A stretch of DNA of 47,266 nt, from positions 1 through 47,266 of the forward strand of contig NZ_SZPR01000039.1 in NCBI RefSeq assembly GCF_005280195.1, given 5' to 3'. Shown here one piece after another: positions 24,616-33,793 of this stretch (positions are counted from its first letter, which is position 1; each line of letters begins with the position of its first letter). The notes beneath the pieces were generated by a model. It saw nothing but the letters and a program-made list of their open reading frames with translations, made no database searches and was not told the DNA's origin. Origin of the DNA: Streptomyces galbus. GTDB taxonomy: Bacteria; Actinomycetota; Actinomycetes; Streptomycetales; Streptomycetaceae. Position numbers and translations under genes: made by a program.

Positions 24616-25038
24616 ATGTCCAAGCCGCCCCTCCCCGACGACGCCCAGGACCTGCTGCGCCGCCCCAACCCGGCGGTGATGGCCACGCTGCGCTCGGACG
24701 GCACGCCGGTGTCGACGCCCACCTGGTACGTGTGGGAGGACGGCCGGGTGCTGCTGAGCCTCGACGAGGGCCGCGTCCGCCTGAAGCACCTGCGCCGCGA
24801 CCCGCGGGTGACCCTGACCGTCCTCGACGGGGACGACTGGTACACCCACGTCACCCTCATCGGCCGGGTCGTCGAGACGTACGAGGACGAGGGACTCGCC
24901 GACATCGACCGCATCTCCGCCCACTACACCGGCAAGCCGTACCCCGACCGCGTCCGCACCCGGTTCAGCGCCTGGATCGAGGTCGAGCGCTGGCACGGCT
25001 GGGGCGCGCACCGCGACAGCGACCAGGCGTCCACGTGA
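24616..25038 (+). CDS. PPOX-class F420/FMN-dependent split-barrel protein
   Basis: The protein is 140 residues from the ATG at 24616, which follows an AGGAG site by 6 bases. The sequence LLRRPNPAVMATLRSDGTPVSTPTWYVWEDGRVLLSL is typical of the pyridoxamine-5'-phosphate-oxidase-like split barrel, in the actinobacterial F420-binding branch (TIGR03618-like). Such enzymes reduce small unsaturated substrates using F420H2 or bind flavin. Substrate unknown. It stands alone between the SDR-like gene and a convergent PLP enzyme gene. Confidence 0.88.
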   Translation: MSKPPLPDDAQDLLRRPNPAVMATLRSDGTPVSTPTWYVWEDGRVLLSLDEGRVRLKHLRRDPRVTLTVLDGDDWYTHVTLIGRVVETYEDEGLADIDRISAHYTGKPYPDRVRTRFSAWIEVERWHGWGAHRDSDQAST

Positions 25039-25052
25039 CCCCGGGCCGGACG

Positions 25053-25079
25053 GACCCGGAAGGGCTCCCCGGCCGGGTC
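25053..25079. terminator. Possible bidirectional terminator between convergent genes
   Basis: Inverted 7-base arms GACCCGG (25053-25059) and CCGGGTC (25073-25079) enclose 13 bases. It lies between the convergent stops of the split-barrel protein and the PLP enzyme and overlaps the latter's stop codon. The stem is short, so support is modest. Confidence 0.4.
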
Positions 25080-26046
25080 AGGGCCGGCTGAGCAGCATGC
25101 GGCCGAGGCGGTCCGCCGCCTCGGCGTGGCCGAAGAGGCCCGGCAGGCCGCCGGAGTGCAGCAGCACGGTGCGCTCACCGGGCCGGATCGCGCCGTCGCG
25201 CACGGCGGCCGTCAGGCCCGCGGCCGCGCGTCCGGTGTACACCGGGTCCAGGACGAGGCCCTCGGTCCGCGCCACCGTGGTCAGGGCCTCCAGGACGGGT
25301 TCGTGGAGCACGCCGTACGCCGTGCCCACCTGCTCGCCCCGGACGCGGAGCTGCTCCGCCGCCACCTCACGGCCGGTGAGCTCGGAGGCGAAGGCGGCGG
25401 CGACGGTGGCCGGGTCGGGGAGCGCGCCGACATCGACGCCCAGGACGCGTTCGACGCCCAGCGCGGCGACCAGGCCCGCCATCGTGCCGCCCGAGCCCAG
25501 CGCGGTGACGACGTGCCGGACACCGGGCTGCTGGGCGAGGATCTCCGCGCCCGCCTCGCGGTAGCCGCGGGCCCCCAGCGCCGAGGAGCCGCCGAACGGC
25601 ACCCGGTACGGCACGGCGCCCTCCTCGCGCAGTCCGGCGCACGTCGCCTCCGCGTGCGCGGCCAGCTCGGCGGGCCCGGCGGCGTCGGCCCACACGATCC
25701 GGGCGGCGAGCGCGGCGTCCAGGAGCAGGTTGCCGCCGGGCCGCTCCGGACGGCCGGACGCCGGCATCACCAGGACCACGTCCAGGCCCGCCCGGGCACC
25801 CGCGGCGGCGGTGAGCCGGGCGTGGTTGCTCTGCGGGCCACCCGTGGTGACCAGGGTGTCGGCGCCGCACCGCAGGGCGTCGGCGACCAGCCACTCCAGC
25901 TTGCGGACCTTGTTGCCGCCACCGCCCAGGCCGGTCAGGTCGTCGCGCTTGATCCACAGGTCGTCCGGGGCCAGACCGATCGCCGCGGCCAGCCGGGGCG
26001 CGGCCTCCATCGGCGTCGGCCACGCCGACAACGTCACCTTGTCCAC
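25078..26046 (-). CDS. PLP-dependent D-cysteine desulfhydrase / ACC deaminase family enzyme
   Basis: This is a 322-residue fold-type II PLP enzyme. The PLP lysine is K46 in GGGGNKVRKLE, and the substrate-carboxylate loop is GGPQSNHARLT. The phosphate-binding stretch GSGGTMAGL and the C-terminal DPVYTGRAAAGL complete the family pattern. Members release ammonia and sulfide from D-cysteine or cleave 1-aminocyclopropane-1-carboxylate; telling the two apart needs alignment of active-site residues. The start is a GTG at 26046, divergent from the DHFR-like gene. Confidence 0.9.
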   Translation of the reverse strand: MDKVTLSAWPTPMEAAPRLAAAIGLAPDDLWIKRDDLTGLGGGGNKVRKLEWLVADALRCGADTLVTTGGPQSNHARLTAAAGARAGLDVVLVMPASGRPERPGGNLLLDAALAARIVWADAAGPAELAAHAEATCAGLREEGAVPYRVPFGGSSALGARGYREAGAEILAQQPGVRHVVTALGSGGTMAGLVAALGVERVLGVDVGALPDPATVAAAFASELTGREVAAEQLRVRGEQVGTAYGVLHEPVLEALTTVARTEGLVLDPVYTGRAAAGLTAAVRDGAIRPGERTVLLHSGGLPGLFGHAEAADRLGRMLLSRP

Positions 26047-26205
26047 CCCGCACGTCCTCTCCCTCGCGGCTCAGCGCATCGAACCCTCTCACACGGGCGC
26101 GCGGGAGCCGCGGGAGTCGCCCGCACGCCCGCGCCCCGGGACAATGCCGGGGGACGCGCACGGCGCCCCGTCCGGGCGGGCCCCCGGAGCAGGAGGGTGA
26201 GCGGC

Positions 26206-26760
26206 TTGAGTGGAGCGAGCAGTGGTCACGGCAAGGTCGTCGTGATCCGGGCGATGTCGCTGGACGGCTTCATCGCCGGTCCCGGCGACGCCATGGACTG
26301 GATCTTCGAGATCGTGTCGCCGGAGATGTTCGAGGACAACGCGGCGGCCGCCGGCGCCCTGCTGGTCGGCCGGCGCACCTACGACGTGGGCAAGCGGATG
26401 GAGGCCGACCGGGCGGGCAGCAGTGACTACCCCGTCTCCGGCCGCACCTTCGTCCTCACGCACCGGCCGCCGGAGCCGCCCGACCCGCACGTCACCTTCC
26501 TGACCGGTGACATCGCGGAGGCGGTCGGGACCGCGCGGGCCGCGGCGGGCGGCAAGGACCTGGAGATCCTGGGCGCCGACGTGGCCGGCCAGTGCCTGCG
26601 GCGGGGGCTCGTCGACGAGCTGCTGGTCTACGTCCTGCCGGTGCTGCTCGGCGACGGCGTCCGCCTCACCCCGCCGGGCCTGCCCAGGACGGACCTGGAG
26701 CTGCTCACCAGCACTACGGCGGGCGGCGTCACGGTGCTCCGCCACCGCGTCCGCACGTAG
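26206..26760 (+). CDS. Dihydrofolate reductase / RibD C-terminal family protein
   Basis: The protein is 184 residues. The segments VVIRAMSLDGFIAGPGDAMDWIFE, ALLVGRRTYDVGKRM, TFVLTHRPPEPP and IEILGADVAGQCLRRGLVDELLVYVLPVLLGDG-type elements mark the DHFR-like RibD C-terminal family, probably NADPH-dependent. A GTG at 26197 touches the ribosome site AGGAGG directly, leaving no spacing; the in-frame TTG at 26206 sits 9 bases after it and is preferred. The natural substrate is unknown. It converges on the MFS gene with 11 bases between. Confidence 0.85.
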   Translation: MSGASSGHGKVVVIRAMSLDGFIAGPGDAMDWIFEIVSPEMFEDNAAAAGALLVGRRTYDVGKRMEADRAGSSDYPVSGRTFVLTHRPPEPPDPHVTFLTGDIAEAVGTARAAAGGKDLEILGADVAGQCLRRGLVDELLVYVLPVLLGDGVRLTPPGLPRTDLELLTSTTAGGVTVLRHRVRT

Positions 26761-26771
26761 GGGCCCGGGAG

Positions 26772-28178
26772 TCAGGGTGCCCCTCGTACGTCGTGGTCGC
26801 CGGGACGCGGCTCGCGCGGCAGACGCGCCGCTGCCGCCAGCCCGCCGAGCCCGATGACGGCCAGGGTGATCATCGCCGCGGCGTAGGCGCCCTTGGTCAG
26901 CCCGGAGACCAGGATCGTGCCGGCGACGGCCGTGCCGAAGGACGAGCCGAGGTTGGACACGCAGCGGGACAGCCCGGAGATCTCCCCCTGCCGCTCCTCG
27001 GGGAAGCTCGACTGCACGACGGTGACCGACGGGGTCAGCATGGCCCCGAGTCCCAGCCCGATCAGGACGAGTCCGGGCACGAAGGCCCAGGCGGTCGAGA
27101 AGGCGGCGGCCAGGGCGACGAGGAGGACGATGCCGGCCACGCACACCGCGAACCCGGTCATGACGAGCGCGCGCGAGGAGTGCCGCGTGGCGAGGCGTTT
27201 CGCGGACAGCGAGGTCAGGAGCAGACCCAGGGTCGCCGCGGTGAAGACGACGCCGGTCCGGATCGCGTCGTAGTGGCGTACGACCTGCAGGTAGGCGGCC
27301 ACCGTGAAGGAGGTGCCCATCAGGATCAGCCACTGGATGTTCTGCGTGATCAGCCCGATGTTGGAGGTGCGGTTGCGGAACAGGGTCAAGGACAACAGGG
27401 GCTCCCGGCCGGACGCCTCCTTGGCACGGGCGGAGCGGAAGAACAGCGCGAGGACGAGCACGCCGGCGGCCAGCAGTCCGAGGGTGAGCCAGAGGCTGTT
27501 GTCGGCGGCCAGGATGCCCATGACGACCAGGACCAGGCCGACGGCGGACAGCACGGTCCCGGCCGTGTCGAGCGAGCGGGTCGGGTCCGGCGGCAGCGGG
27601 TCCACGACCTTCCGGCTCAGCACGATGATCACGGCGATGACCAGTGCCTGGAAGACGAAGGCCGCACGCCAGCTGATGCCGGTGGTGATCAGGCCGCCGA
27701 TCAGCGGTCCGGCGGCGGCGCCGAGCCCGCCGAGCGCCATGATCACCCCGAAGGCGCGGGCCCGGGAGGTCGTGTCCGGGTAGAGGAGCGTGGTGAGGAT
27801 GTAGACGGGCGGGATGAGCAGCGCGGTGCCGACGCCCTCCAGGATCGAGTTGCCCAGGATGAGCACGCCCAGTCCCGGTGCGGCGGCGCTGAGCAGGGCG
27901 CCGACGGCGTAGACGGCGAGTCCCGCGACGAAGCACCGCCTGCGGCCGTAGCGGTCGGTCAGCCGGCCGCCGGGGACCATCAGCGCGGCCATCACCAACA
28001 GGAAGACGGTGATGGCCACTTGGACGCCCTGCACGGTGGTGTCGAGGTCCGTGCTGATGTCGTTGATCATCACGTTCATGTTGGAGCCGGCGAAGCTGCA
28101 GATGAACTGGGCCAGCGCCAGCGCCGCCAGCGCGTTCCGGTGCTGCGCCGACCGCTGCGGCACGGCGGTCTCAGTCAC
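26772..28178 (-). CDS. MFS drug/multidrug exporter (DHA2-like)
   Basis: This 468-residue transporter has about 14 hydrophobic segments. The motif GGRLTDRYGRRRCFVAGL after TM2 is the MFS signature A, and GVGTALLIPPVYILTTLLYPD lies in TM5. The GTG start (28178) lies inside the end of the GH15 gene, giving an 8-base overlap and translational coupling, an unusual pairing of exporter and glycosidase. Substrate unknown. Confidence 0.88.
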   Translation of the reverse strand: MTETAVPQRSAQHRNALAALALAQFICSFAGSNMNVMINDISTDLDTTVQGVQVAITVFLLVMAALMVPGGRLTDRYGRRRCFVAGLAVYAVGALLSAAAPGLGVLILGNSILEGVGTALLIPPVYILTTLLYPDTTSRARAFGVIMALGGLGAAAGPLIGGLITTGISWRAAFVFQALVIAVIIVLSRKVVDPLPPDPTRSLDTAGTVLSAVGLVLVVMGILAADNSLWLTLGLLAAGVLVLALFFRSARAKEASGREPLLSLTLFRNRTSNIGLITQNIQWLILMGTSFTVAAYLQVVRHYDAIRTGVVFTAATLGLLLTSLSAKRLATRHSSRALVMTGFAVCVAGIVLLVALAAAFSTAWAFVPGLVLIGLGLGAMLTPSVTVVQSSFPEERQGEISGLSRCVSNLGSSFGTAVAGTILVSGLTKGAYAAAMITLAVIGLGGLAAAARLPREPRPGDHDVRGAP

Positions 28179-30087
28179 CGGTGCCGTCCGCCGCGGAGCC
28201 CTCGGCCGGGACCGTGAACCCGTACTTGGCCGCCTGTACCTGCTCGTCGGCCTCGGGGCGGGTCCGGGCCTCGGCGAGTTCGTCGTCGAGCGCCATGGCG
28301 GCCGTGACGAGGGCGAGGTGCGTGAACGCCTGCGGGAAGTTGCCCAGTTGCTCGCCGGAGGGTCCGATCTCCTCGGCGAACAGGCCCACGTGGTTGGCGT
28401 AGGTGAGCATCTTGTCGAAGGCGTACCGGGCCTGACTGAGCCTGCCGCTGCGGGCGAGGGCCTCGACGTAGAAGAAGCTGCAGAGGTTGAACGTGCCCTC
28501 CGAGCCCCGCAGTCCGTCGGGGGACGCCGAGGGGTCGTACCGGTACACCAGGCTGTCACTGACCAGTTCCCCGTCCATGGCGTCGAGCGTGCTCAGCCAG
28601 TCGGGGTCGTGGGGCGACAGGAAGCCGACCTTCGGCATCAGCAGCAGGGAGGCGTCCAGCACGTCGGAGTCGTAGTGCTGGACGAACGCCTTGCGCTTGT
28701 CGTGCCAGCCGCGCTCGACGATCTGCCGGAAGGCCGCGTCGCGGGTGCGGGTCCAGCGCTCGGTCTCGGCCGGGCGGGAGAAGGCCTGCGACGCCCGCAG
28801 GGCGCGGTCGAACGCGACCCAGGTCATCAGCCGGCTGTAGGTGAAGTCCTTGCGGCCGCCGCGCGTCTCCCAGATGCCCTCGTCCGGCTGGTCCCAGTGG
28901 TCGCTGAGCCAGTCCAGCACCTCGGTGAGCGCCTTCCAGCCCCGGATCGCTCCGATGTCCCCGCCCACGATCAGGGCGTCGGAGGCCTCGCCGTAGATGT
29001 CGAGCTGGAGCTGGTCCGCCGCCGCGTTGCCCGCCCGCACCGGGTACGAACCCCGGTAGCCCTCCAGGTGGCCGAGGGTCTCCTCCGTCAGGTGCGGGTC
29101 GCCGTCGACCCGGTACATGATCTGCAGGGGATCGCCCGTGGCCGTGTCCCGCGCCTCGATGCGGTCGCGCAGCCACCGGCGGAAGGCGTACGCCTCCTCG
29201 TGGAAGCCCAGGTCGATCAGCGCCTTCACCGACAGGGAGGCGTCCCGGACCCAGGTGTAGCGGTAGTCCCAGTTGCGCTCACCGCCGACCTGCTCGGGCA
29301 GGCCCATCGTGGCGGCGGCGACGGGGGCGCCGGTCGGCGCGTAGGTGAGCAGCTTCAGCGTGATGGCCGAGCGGCGCACCTGGTCCTGCCAACGGCCCTG
29401 GTACGTGCACGACCTGAGCCACGACAGCCAGAAGGACCGGCAGGCCTGCAGGTCGCGCACGACCTCGTCGAGCGAGGGCCGCCGCGGGGCGTCGTCCCCG
29501 CCGGCGGTGCTGGTGAGGACCACCGCGGCCGCCTGGCCCGCGGACAGCCGGAACCGGGCGGTGACGTCCTCGCCCTCGGCGCGCAGCGCGATGCCGGTGG
29601 TGGACTGCAGGTGCAGGTCCGTGTCCGGTCCGTGGAACAGCGCGTGGTGCTGGTCGGGGACGGTCAGGGTGTGCGAGGCGCGGCCGTAGTCGAAGCGCGG
29701 GCGGCAGGCGAGGGCGAAGGACACCGTGCCCCGCACCACCCGGGCGACTCTGATCAGGCGGTGCCGGACCTGCGGCGTGCCGGTGTCGAGGGGCACCATG
29801 AAGTCGGCGACCTCGCCGACGCCGTCGGGTGCCATGAAGCGGGTGACCAGGACGGCGGTGTCGGACAGATAGAGCTGACGCGTCGTCATCTCGCTGCCGT
29901 CGCCCGGATTTTCCGCGGCCAGGCTGCACTGGCCGCCGCGCTCGGCGTCCAGGAGCGAGGCGAACACGCTGGGGGAGTCGAAGCGCGGCGTGCACCACCA
30001 GTCGAGGACCCCTCCGGAGGACACCAGGGCCGCCGTCTGGAGGTCGCCGATCATCCCGTGCTCGGCGATGGGCGGGTAGTTGCTCAC
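28171..30087 (-). CDS. Glycoside hydrolase family 15 protein (glucoamylase/trehalase-like)
   Basis: The protein is 638 residues from the GTG at 30087, chosen because GGGAGGT precedes it and the family begins with YPPIAEHGMIGDLQTAALVSSGGVLDWWCTPRFDSPSVFA. The (alpha/alpha)6 barrel shows NWDYRYTWVRDASL (272-285) and GNAAADQLQLDIYGE (353-367), the two substrate-pocket segments of GH15. Actinobacterial members of this type include trehalases and glucoamylase-like enzymes. No signal peptide is present, so it acts on an internal alpha-glucoside such as trehalose or glycogen fragments. It heads an operon with the MFS gene and has the 17-bp dyad 89 bases upstream. Confidence 0.92.
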   Translation of the reverse strand: MSNYPPIAEHGMIGDLQTAALVSSGGVLDWWCTPRFDSPSVFASLLDAERGGQCSLAAENPGDGSEMTTRQLYLSDTAVLVTRFMAPDGVGEVADFMVPLDTGTPQVRHRLIRVARVVRGTVSFALACRPRFDYGRASHTLTVPDQHHALFHGPDTDLHLQSTTGIALRAEGEDVTARFRLSAGQAAAVVLTSTAGGDDAPRRPSLDEVVRDLQACRSFWLSWLRSCTYQGRWQDQVRRSAITLKLLTYAPTGAPVAAATMGLPEQVGGERNWDYRYTWVRDASLSVKALIDLGFHEEAYAFRRWLRDRIEARDTATGDPLQIMYRVDGDPHLTEETLGHLEGYRGSYPVRAGNAAADQLQLDIYGEASDALIVGGDIGAIRGWKALTEVLDWLSDHWDQPDEGIWETRGGRKDFTYSRLMTWVAFDRALRASQAFSRPAETERWTRTRDAAFRQIVERGWHDKRKAFVQHYDSDVLDASLLLMPKVGFLSPHDPDWLSTLDAMDGELVSDSLVYRYDPSASPDGLRGSEGTFNLCSFFYVEALARSGRLSQARYAFDKMLTYANHVGLFAEEIGPSGEQLGNFPQAFTHLALVTAAMALDDELAEARTRPEADEQVQAAKYGFTVPAEGSAADGTGD

Positions 30088-30176
30088 GGGTACCTCCCAC
30101 GCGTGGACGCGCCCGGCGGCGCGGAGCCGGGACGGCCGGCCCACGGTCAGCGTCGGCGCCGGGCGGCGCCGCGGCA

Positions 30177-30193
30177 TCACCCACGGTGGGTGA
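30177..30193. promoter_or_regulatory. 17-bp dyad, copy 1 (GH15 / MalT-like intergenic region)
   Basis: TCACCCACGGTGGGTGA is a symmetrical dyad with 8-base arms and a single central base. It is the best-formed of four related 17-mers in this block. It lies 89 bases before the GH15 start and about 92 bases before the regulator start on the other strand. Read towards GH15, a TGA/TGG-like element follows 28 bases later, as at the other copies. Confidence 0.75.
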
Positions 30194-30284
30194 GATGCGA
30201 CCCGGGGCCGCACCGGGGCCCGCCGGCCCTGTACCGCGCGCGAACGGCGCCGCGATGTGATGGTGGAGGAGGAAGACCTCGACC

Positions 30285-32984
30285 TTGCGGGCGGTGAGGG
30301 CCTTGGAATCGAAGGACGAACCGAAGGACGAACCAGGCGGCGAACCGAAGGACGACTTCCCCCGTACTCCCTCCGGCACGGACGTCGATCCCCTGGGCGA
30401 CCCGTTCCTGCGCACCCGTTTCGCCCTGCCGACGAGACCGACCGCCTTCCTGCGGCGTGACCGCCTGCTCGCTCCCCTCGACCGCGAGCCCGGAACGCCG
30501 CTGGTCATGGTGAACGGCACCGCGGGCGCGGGCAAGACGCTGCTGGTCGCCGACTGGGCCGCGCGGCTGCGGCAGCCCGTCGCCTGGCTGACCCTGGACG
30601 CGGCGATCGGGGGGCCGGGCATGTTCTGGGCCCACGTGCTGCAGGCCCTGCGCGCGAGCGGGGTGCACGTGTCGCCGGACACCGGCACGGTCCTCGACGG
30701 CGCCGGCAACGGCCGCTGCCCGCTCGGCAGGCTCGCCGCCCAGCTCGGGGCCGCTCAGCGCACCGTGACCCTGGTGCTGGACGACTACGACCACGCCGCG
30801 GCGGAGGTCTCCGAGCAGCTCGCGTTCGTCCTGCACCACGCGGGACCGGGACTGCGCCTGGTCCTCGTCACCCGGACGGAACCCCTGCTGCCGCTCCACC
30901 GCTACCGCGCGGCCGGTGAGATCACCGAGATCAGGGACGCCGAGCTGGCCTTCACCGCGCAGGAGACCGCCGCCCTGCTGGACCTGCACGGGGTGCGGGT
31001 GACCGTGCAGGCGGCCGACGCGCTGGTGGAGCGCACCCGGGGCTGGGCGGCCGGGGTGCGCCTGAGCGCCCTCGCGGCCCGCGAGAGCCCGGATCCGTCG
31101 CTGTACCTCAAGGAGTTCGAGGCCGGTCACAGCGCCGTGGCCGACTTCCTGCTGGCCGAGGTGCTCAGGAGCCGGCCGCCGCGCACCCAGGACCTGCTGC
31201 TGCGGGTCAGCGTGCTGGAACGCTTCTGCGCCGACCTGGCCAACACGCTCGTCGGCGGCGACGACGCCGACTCGGTGCTGGCCGCCCTGCACCGGGAGAA
31301 CGCCTTCGTGGAGGACCTCGGGCACGGCTGGTACCGGCTGCACCCGCTGTTCCGGGAGATCCTCCGCGTCCACCTGCGCGAACGCTGTCCCGGCCTGGAG
31401 CCGGACCTGCACCGGCGCGCGGCACGCTGGCTGCGGCGGCACGGGGCGCTTGCCGAGATGGTGGCCCACGGGGCCGCCGCGGGCGACTGGGCGGCCACCA
31501 CCCGCGCCCTGGTCGACGACCTCGCGATCGGGGAGCTCTTCACCGGCCTGCGCTCCGACGACCTCGCCGGGCTGCTCGCCGACCTCGACCCGGGCACCAC
31601 CGGCGCCGCCCCGGAGCTCGTCCGCGCGGCCCGCGACCTGGCGCGCCACGACCTCGACCGCGGCCTGACCCACCTGCGCCACGCCCACGAGGAGCTGCCC
31701 CCCGGCGCCGACGCCGCGGCGGCCCGGCTGAGCTGGGCCCTGCTGGAGGCGCTGGCCGCCCGCCTGTCCGGGGCCCCGCGCCGCGCCGAGCAGGCGGCGC
31801 GGGCCGCCCGGGAGGTCCGGCCGGAGGTGCCCGCCCACCTGCTCGACCGGCACCCGGAGCTGTCCGCGCAACTGCTCACCCACCTCGGTTCCACCCGGCT
31901 GTGGGCGGGCCACTTCGACGCGGCCCGGGCGGCCCTGACCGCGGTGCTCGCCGGCCCCGACGGCGCGTCCACCGTGCTCCCGCGCGTGGAGTCACTGGGC
32001 CGGCTGGCGCTGATCGAGTACCTGGACGGGTGGCCGGGCCGGGCGGAACAGTACGCGCGGGCCGCACGGGCCGAGTCCGAACGGTTCAGCCTCCACGACC
32101 CCGTCGGCCCGGACCTGGCACGGCTGGTCCTGGCCGGCGTCGCCGTGGACCGCGGCGAACTCGGCCGTGCGCAGGGACTGCTCGACCCGACGCCCGACCC
32201 GGCGGCGCAGGACCCCGTGGCGGCCGTGGGACGGGCCATCGTCACGGCCCGGCTGCTCCTGGCCCGGGGCCGTTCCCGGGCAGCGGCCGAGGCCGCCGGG
32301 GCGCCGGTGCCGGCCGTCGTCACGTCCCCCTGGGCGGAGGGCCGGGCGACCCTCGTCGCCGCGGAGGCCCACCTGGCGGAGGGCCGGCCGGACGCGGCGG
32401 CGCGGGTCCTGCGGGAGGTGGCCGACGAGGACCCCGAGTGCGCCGTCGGCGCCGCGCGGGCCCACGTCGCCGCGGGCGACCCCTCGGCCGCCCTGCGCGT
32501 CCTGGACGAGGCGACCGCGCACCGACGCCTCGGACCGGCGGTCCGCGTACGGGCCGCCCTCGCGCGGGCGCACGCGGCACAGGTGGCGGGCAACCGGGTC
32601 GCCGCGCGGCACCTGCTGGCCGACGCGCTGCTGGACGCCCGCCGGGAACGGCTGCGCCGGCCCTTCGCCGAGGCCCGGCCGTGGGCGGAACCGCTCCTCG
32701 CGGCACCCCCGATGCGGCAGCTCGCCGCCGGCTGGCTGCTGCCCGAGGAGGAGGCGCCCGCCCGGCGGACGGAGCCGGCCCCCGTGCTCGTGGACCAGCT
32801 CAGCGTGCGCGAGCGGGACGTGCTGGCGCGGCTCGCCGAGCTGATGTCGACCGAGGAGATCGCCGCCGACCTCTACGTGTCGGTGAACACGGTGAAGACC
32901 CACGTCAAGAGCGTGTACCGCAAGCTGGCGGTCAACCGGCGGCACGACGCGGTGCGCCGCGCGCGCGAGCTGGGCCTGCTGTGA
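30285..32984 (+). CDS. MalT/LuxR-family ATP-dependent transcriptional regulator
   Basis: This is a large STAND-type regulator of about 899 residues. The charged N-terminus (about 1-40) precedes a nucleotide-binding domain with Walker A GTAGAGKT (78-85) and Walker B LVLDDYD (163-169). Then come winged-helix and helical TPR-like repeats and a C-terminal LuxR HTH (about 835-899) with LSVRERDVLARLAELMSTEEIAADLYVSVNTVKTHVKSVYRKL. These proteins bind ATP and an inducer, oligomerise and activate promoters. The N-terminus is uncertain: TTG 30285 and GTG 30294 are both possible after GGAGGAGG. It is divergent from GH15 across a 17-bp dyad and is the prime candidate to bind that motif. Confidence 0.9.
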   Translation: MRAVRALESKDEPKDEPGGEPKDDFPRTPSGTDVDPLGDPFLRTRFALPTRPTAFLRRDRLLAPLDREPGTPLVMVNGTAGAGKTLLVADWAARLRQPVAWLTLDAAIGGPGMFWAHVLQALRASGVHVSPDTGTVLDGAGNGRCPLGRLAAQLGAAQRTVTLVLDDYDHAAAEVSEQLAFVLHHAGPGLRLVLVTRTEPLLPLHRYRAAGEITEIRDAELAFTAQETAALLDLHGVRVTVQAADALVERTRGWAAGVRLSALAARESPDPSLYLKEFEAGHSAVADFLLAEVLRSRPPRTQDLLLRVSVLERFCADLANTLVGGDDADSVLAALHRENAFVEDLGHGWYRLHPLFREILRVHLRERCPGLEPDLHRRAARWLRRHGALAEMVAHGAAAGDWAATTRALVDDLAIGELFTGLRSDDLAGLLADLDPGTTGAAPELVRAARDLARHDLDRGLTHLRHAHEELPPGADAAAARLSWALLEALAARLSGAPRRAEQAARAAREVRPEVPAHLLDRHPELSAQLLTHLGSTRLWAGHFDAARAALTAVLAGPDGASTVLPRVESLGRLALIEYLDGWPGRAEQYARAARAESERFSLHDPVGPDLARLVLAGVAVDRGELGRAQGLLDPTPDPAAQDPVAAVGRAIVTARLLLARGRSRAAAEAAGAPVPAVVTSPWAEGRATLVAAEAHLAEGRPDAAARVLREVADEDPECAVGAARAHVAAGDPSAALRVLDEATAHRRLGPAVRVRAALARAHAAQVAGNRVAARHLLADALLDARRERLRRPFAEARPWAEPLLAAPPMRQLAAGWLLPEEEAPARRTEPAPVLVDQLSVRERDVLARLAELMSTEEIAADLYVSVNTVKTHVKSVYRKLAVNRRHDAVRRARELGLL

Positions 32985-33005
32985 CCGTGCGGTGCCCGGC
33001 CCGGC

Positions 33006-33022
33006 TCGCCCGTGGCGGGTGA
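33006..33022 (+). promoter_or_regulatory. 17-bp dyad, copy 2
   Basis: TCGCCCGTGGCGGGTGA lies 97 bases before the start at 33120 and 22 bases after the regulator stop. It matches the consensus TCRCCY-N5-GGGTGA. A TGG element starts 28 bases after its end (33050). Confidence 0.65.
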
Positions 33023-33119
33023 TGCGCCGGGGCGCCGGGCGCGGTCGGATGGCCCGGTGGGAGGGCCGCCGGTACCCGCGCGGTCCGACGGCGACGGCCA
33101 CCGACCCGGAGGGGCTGAC

Positions 33120-33638
33120 ATGCTCGATGCGCACCCGGAGTCCCGGCGCGAGCGCCGCGCGCAGCGGCGGGCCCACGCCGACTACACCGGTGGCGTCTAC
33201 GGCTCGCTGCTCGCCGCCAGCGTGGTGGTCGGGGCCGGGACGCTGGGTTCCTTCCCGCGCGTCGAACTGGTCGTGCTGCTGCTGGTGAGCGGCGTGGTCT
33301 TCTGGGTGGCGCACGTGCACGCCCAGTTGTTCGGCGCCCGTCTCGCGCAGCACGGCCTGGACCGCGCCACCGTGCTGCACGTGTGCCGTGACGAGTGGCC
33401 GATCGTGAAGGCCGCGGTCCCGCCGGCGCTGGCCGTCGCGGTGAGTCCGCTGCTGGGCCTGGACCTGGAGGGCACCTTCTGGCTTGCGGTGTGCGTGGCC
33501 GTCGCCGGGCAGGTCGGGTGGTCCATGGCCGCGGCGCGCAGGGCCGGCGCCCCCTGGCGCCTCACGGCCCTCACCGCCGTGGTGAACCTGCTCCTCGGCC
33601 TGCTGATCATCGCCTTCAAGGTCGTCCTGAAGCACTGA
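33120..33638 (+). CDS. Four-helix membrane protein, unknown function
   Basis: This 172-residue protein has a charged, Arg-rich N-terminus (MLDAHPESRRERRAQRRAHADYTGG) and four hydrophobic segments (about 28-45, 52-68, 100-120 and 150-170). The positive-inside rule puts the N-terminus in the cytoplasm. I do not recognise a named family, although proteins of this kind are common in Streptomyces beside stress genes. It begins at an ATG after GGAGGGG and follows copy 2 of the dyad. Confidence 0.78.
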   Translation: MLDAHPESRRERRAQRRAHADYTGGVYGSLLAASVVVGAGTLGSFPRVELVVLLLVSGVVFWVAHVHAQLFGARLAQHGLDRATVLHVCRDEWPIVKAAVPPALAVAVSPLLGLDLEGTFWLAVCVAVAGQVGWSMAAARRAGAPWRLTALTAVVNLLLGLLIIAFKVVLKH

Positions 33639-33697
33639 AGCACCCAAGACCTGAAGCACTGAAGACCTGGAGCACCGCGGCCGGGCGGCCGGTGGGT

Positions 33698-33714
33698 TCA
33701 CCTGTGCCGGGTGA
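33698..33714 (+). promoter_or_regulatory. 17-bp dyad, copy 3
   Basis: TCACCTGTGCCGGGTGA lies 79 bases before the start at 33794. It has one mismatch in the left arm relative to the consensus. A TGG element starts 29 bases after its end (33743). Confidence 0.65.
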
Positions 33715-33793
33715 TGCCCGAAGCCACGGACCGTCGGGAGTCTGGAGGGACAGCGCACCCCACGTTGCCATCGACAGCCGGCGGGAGCAGCTC

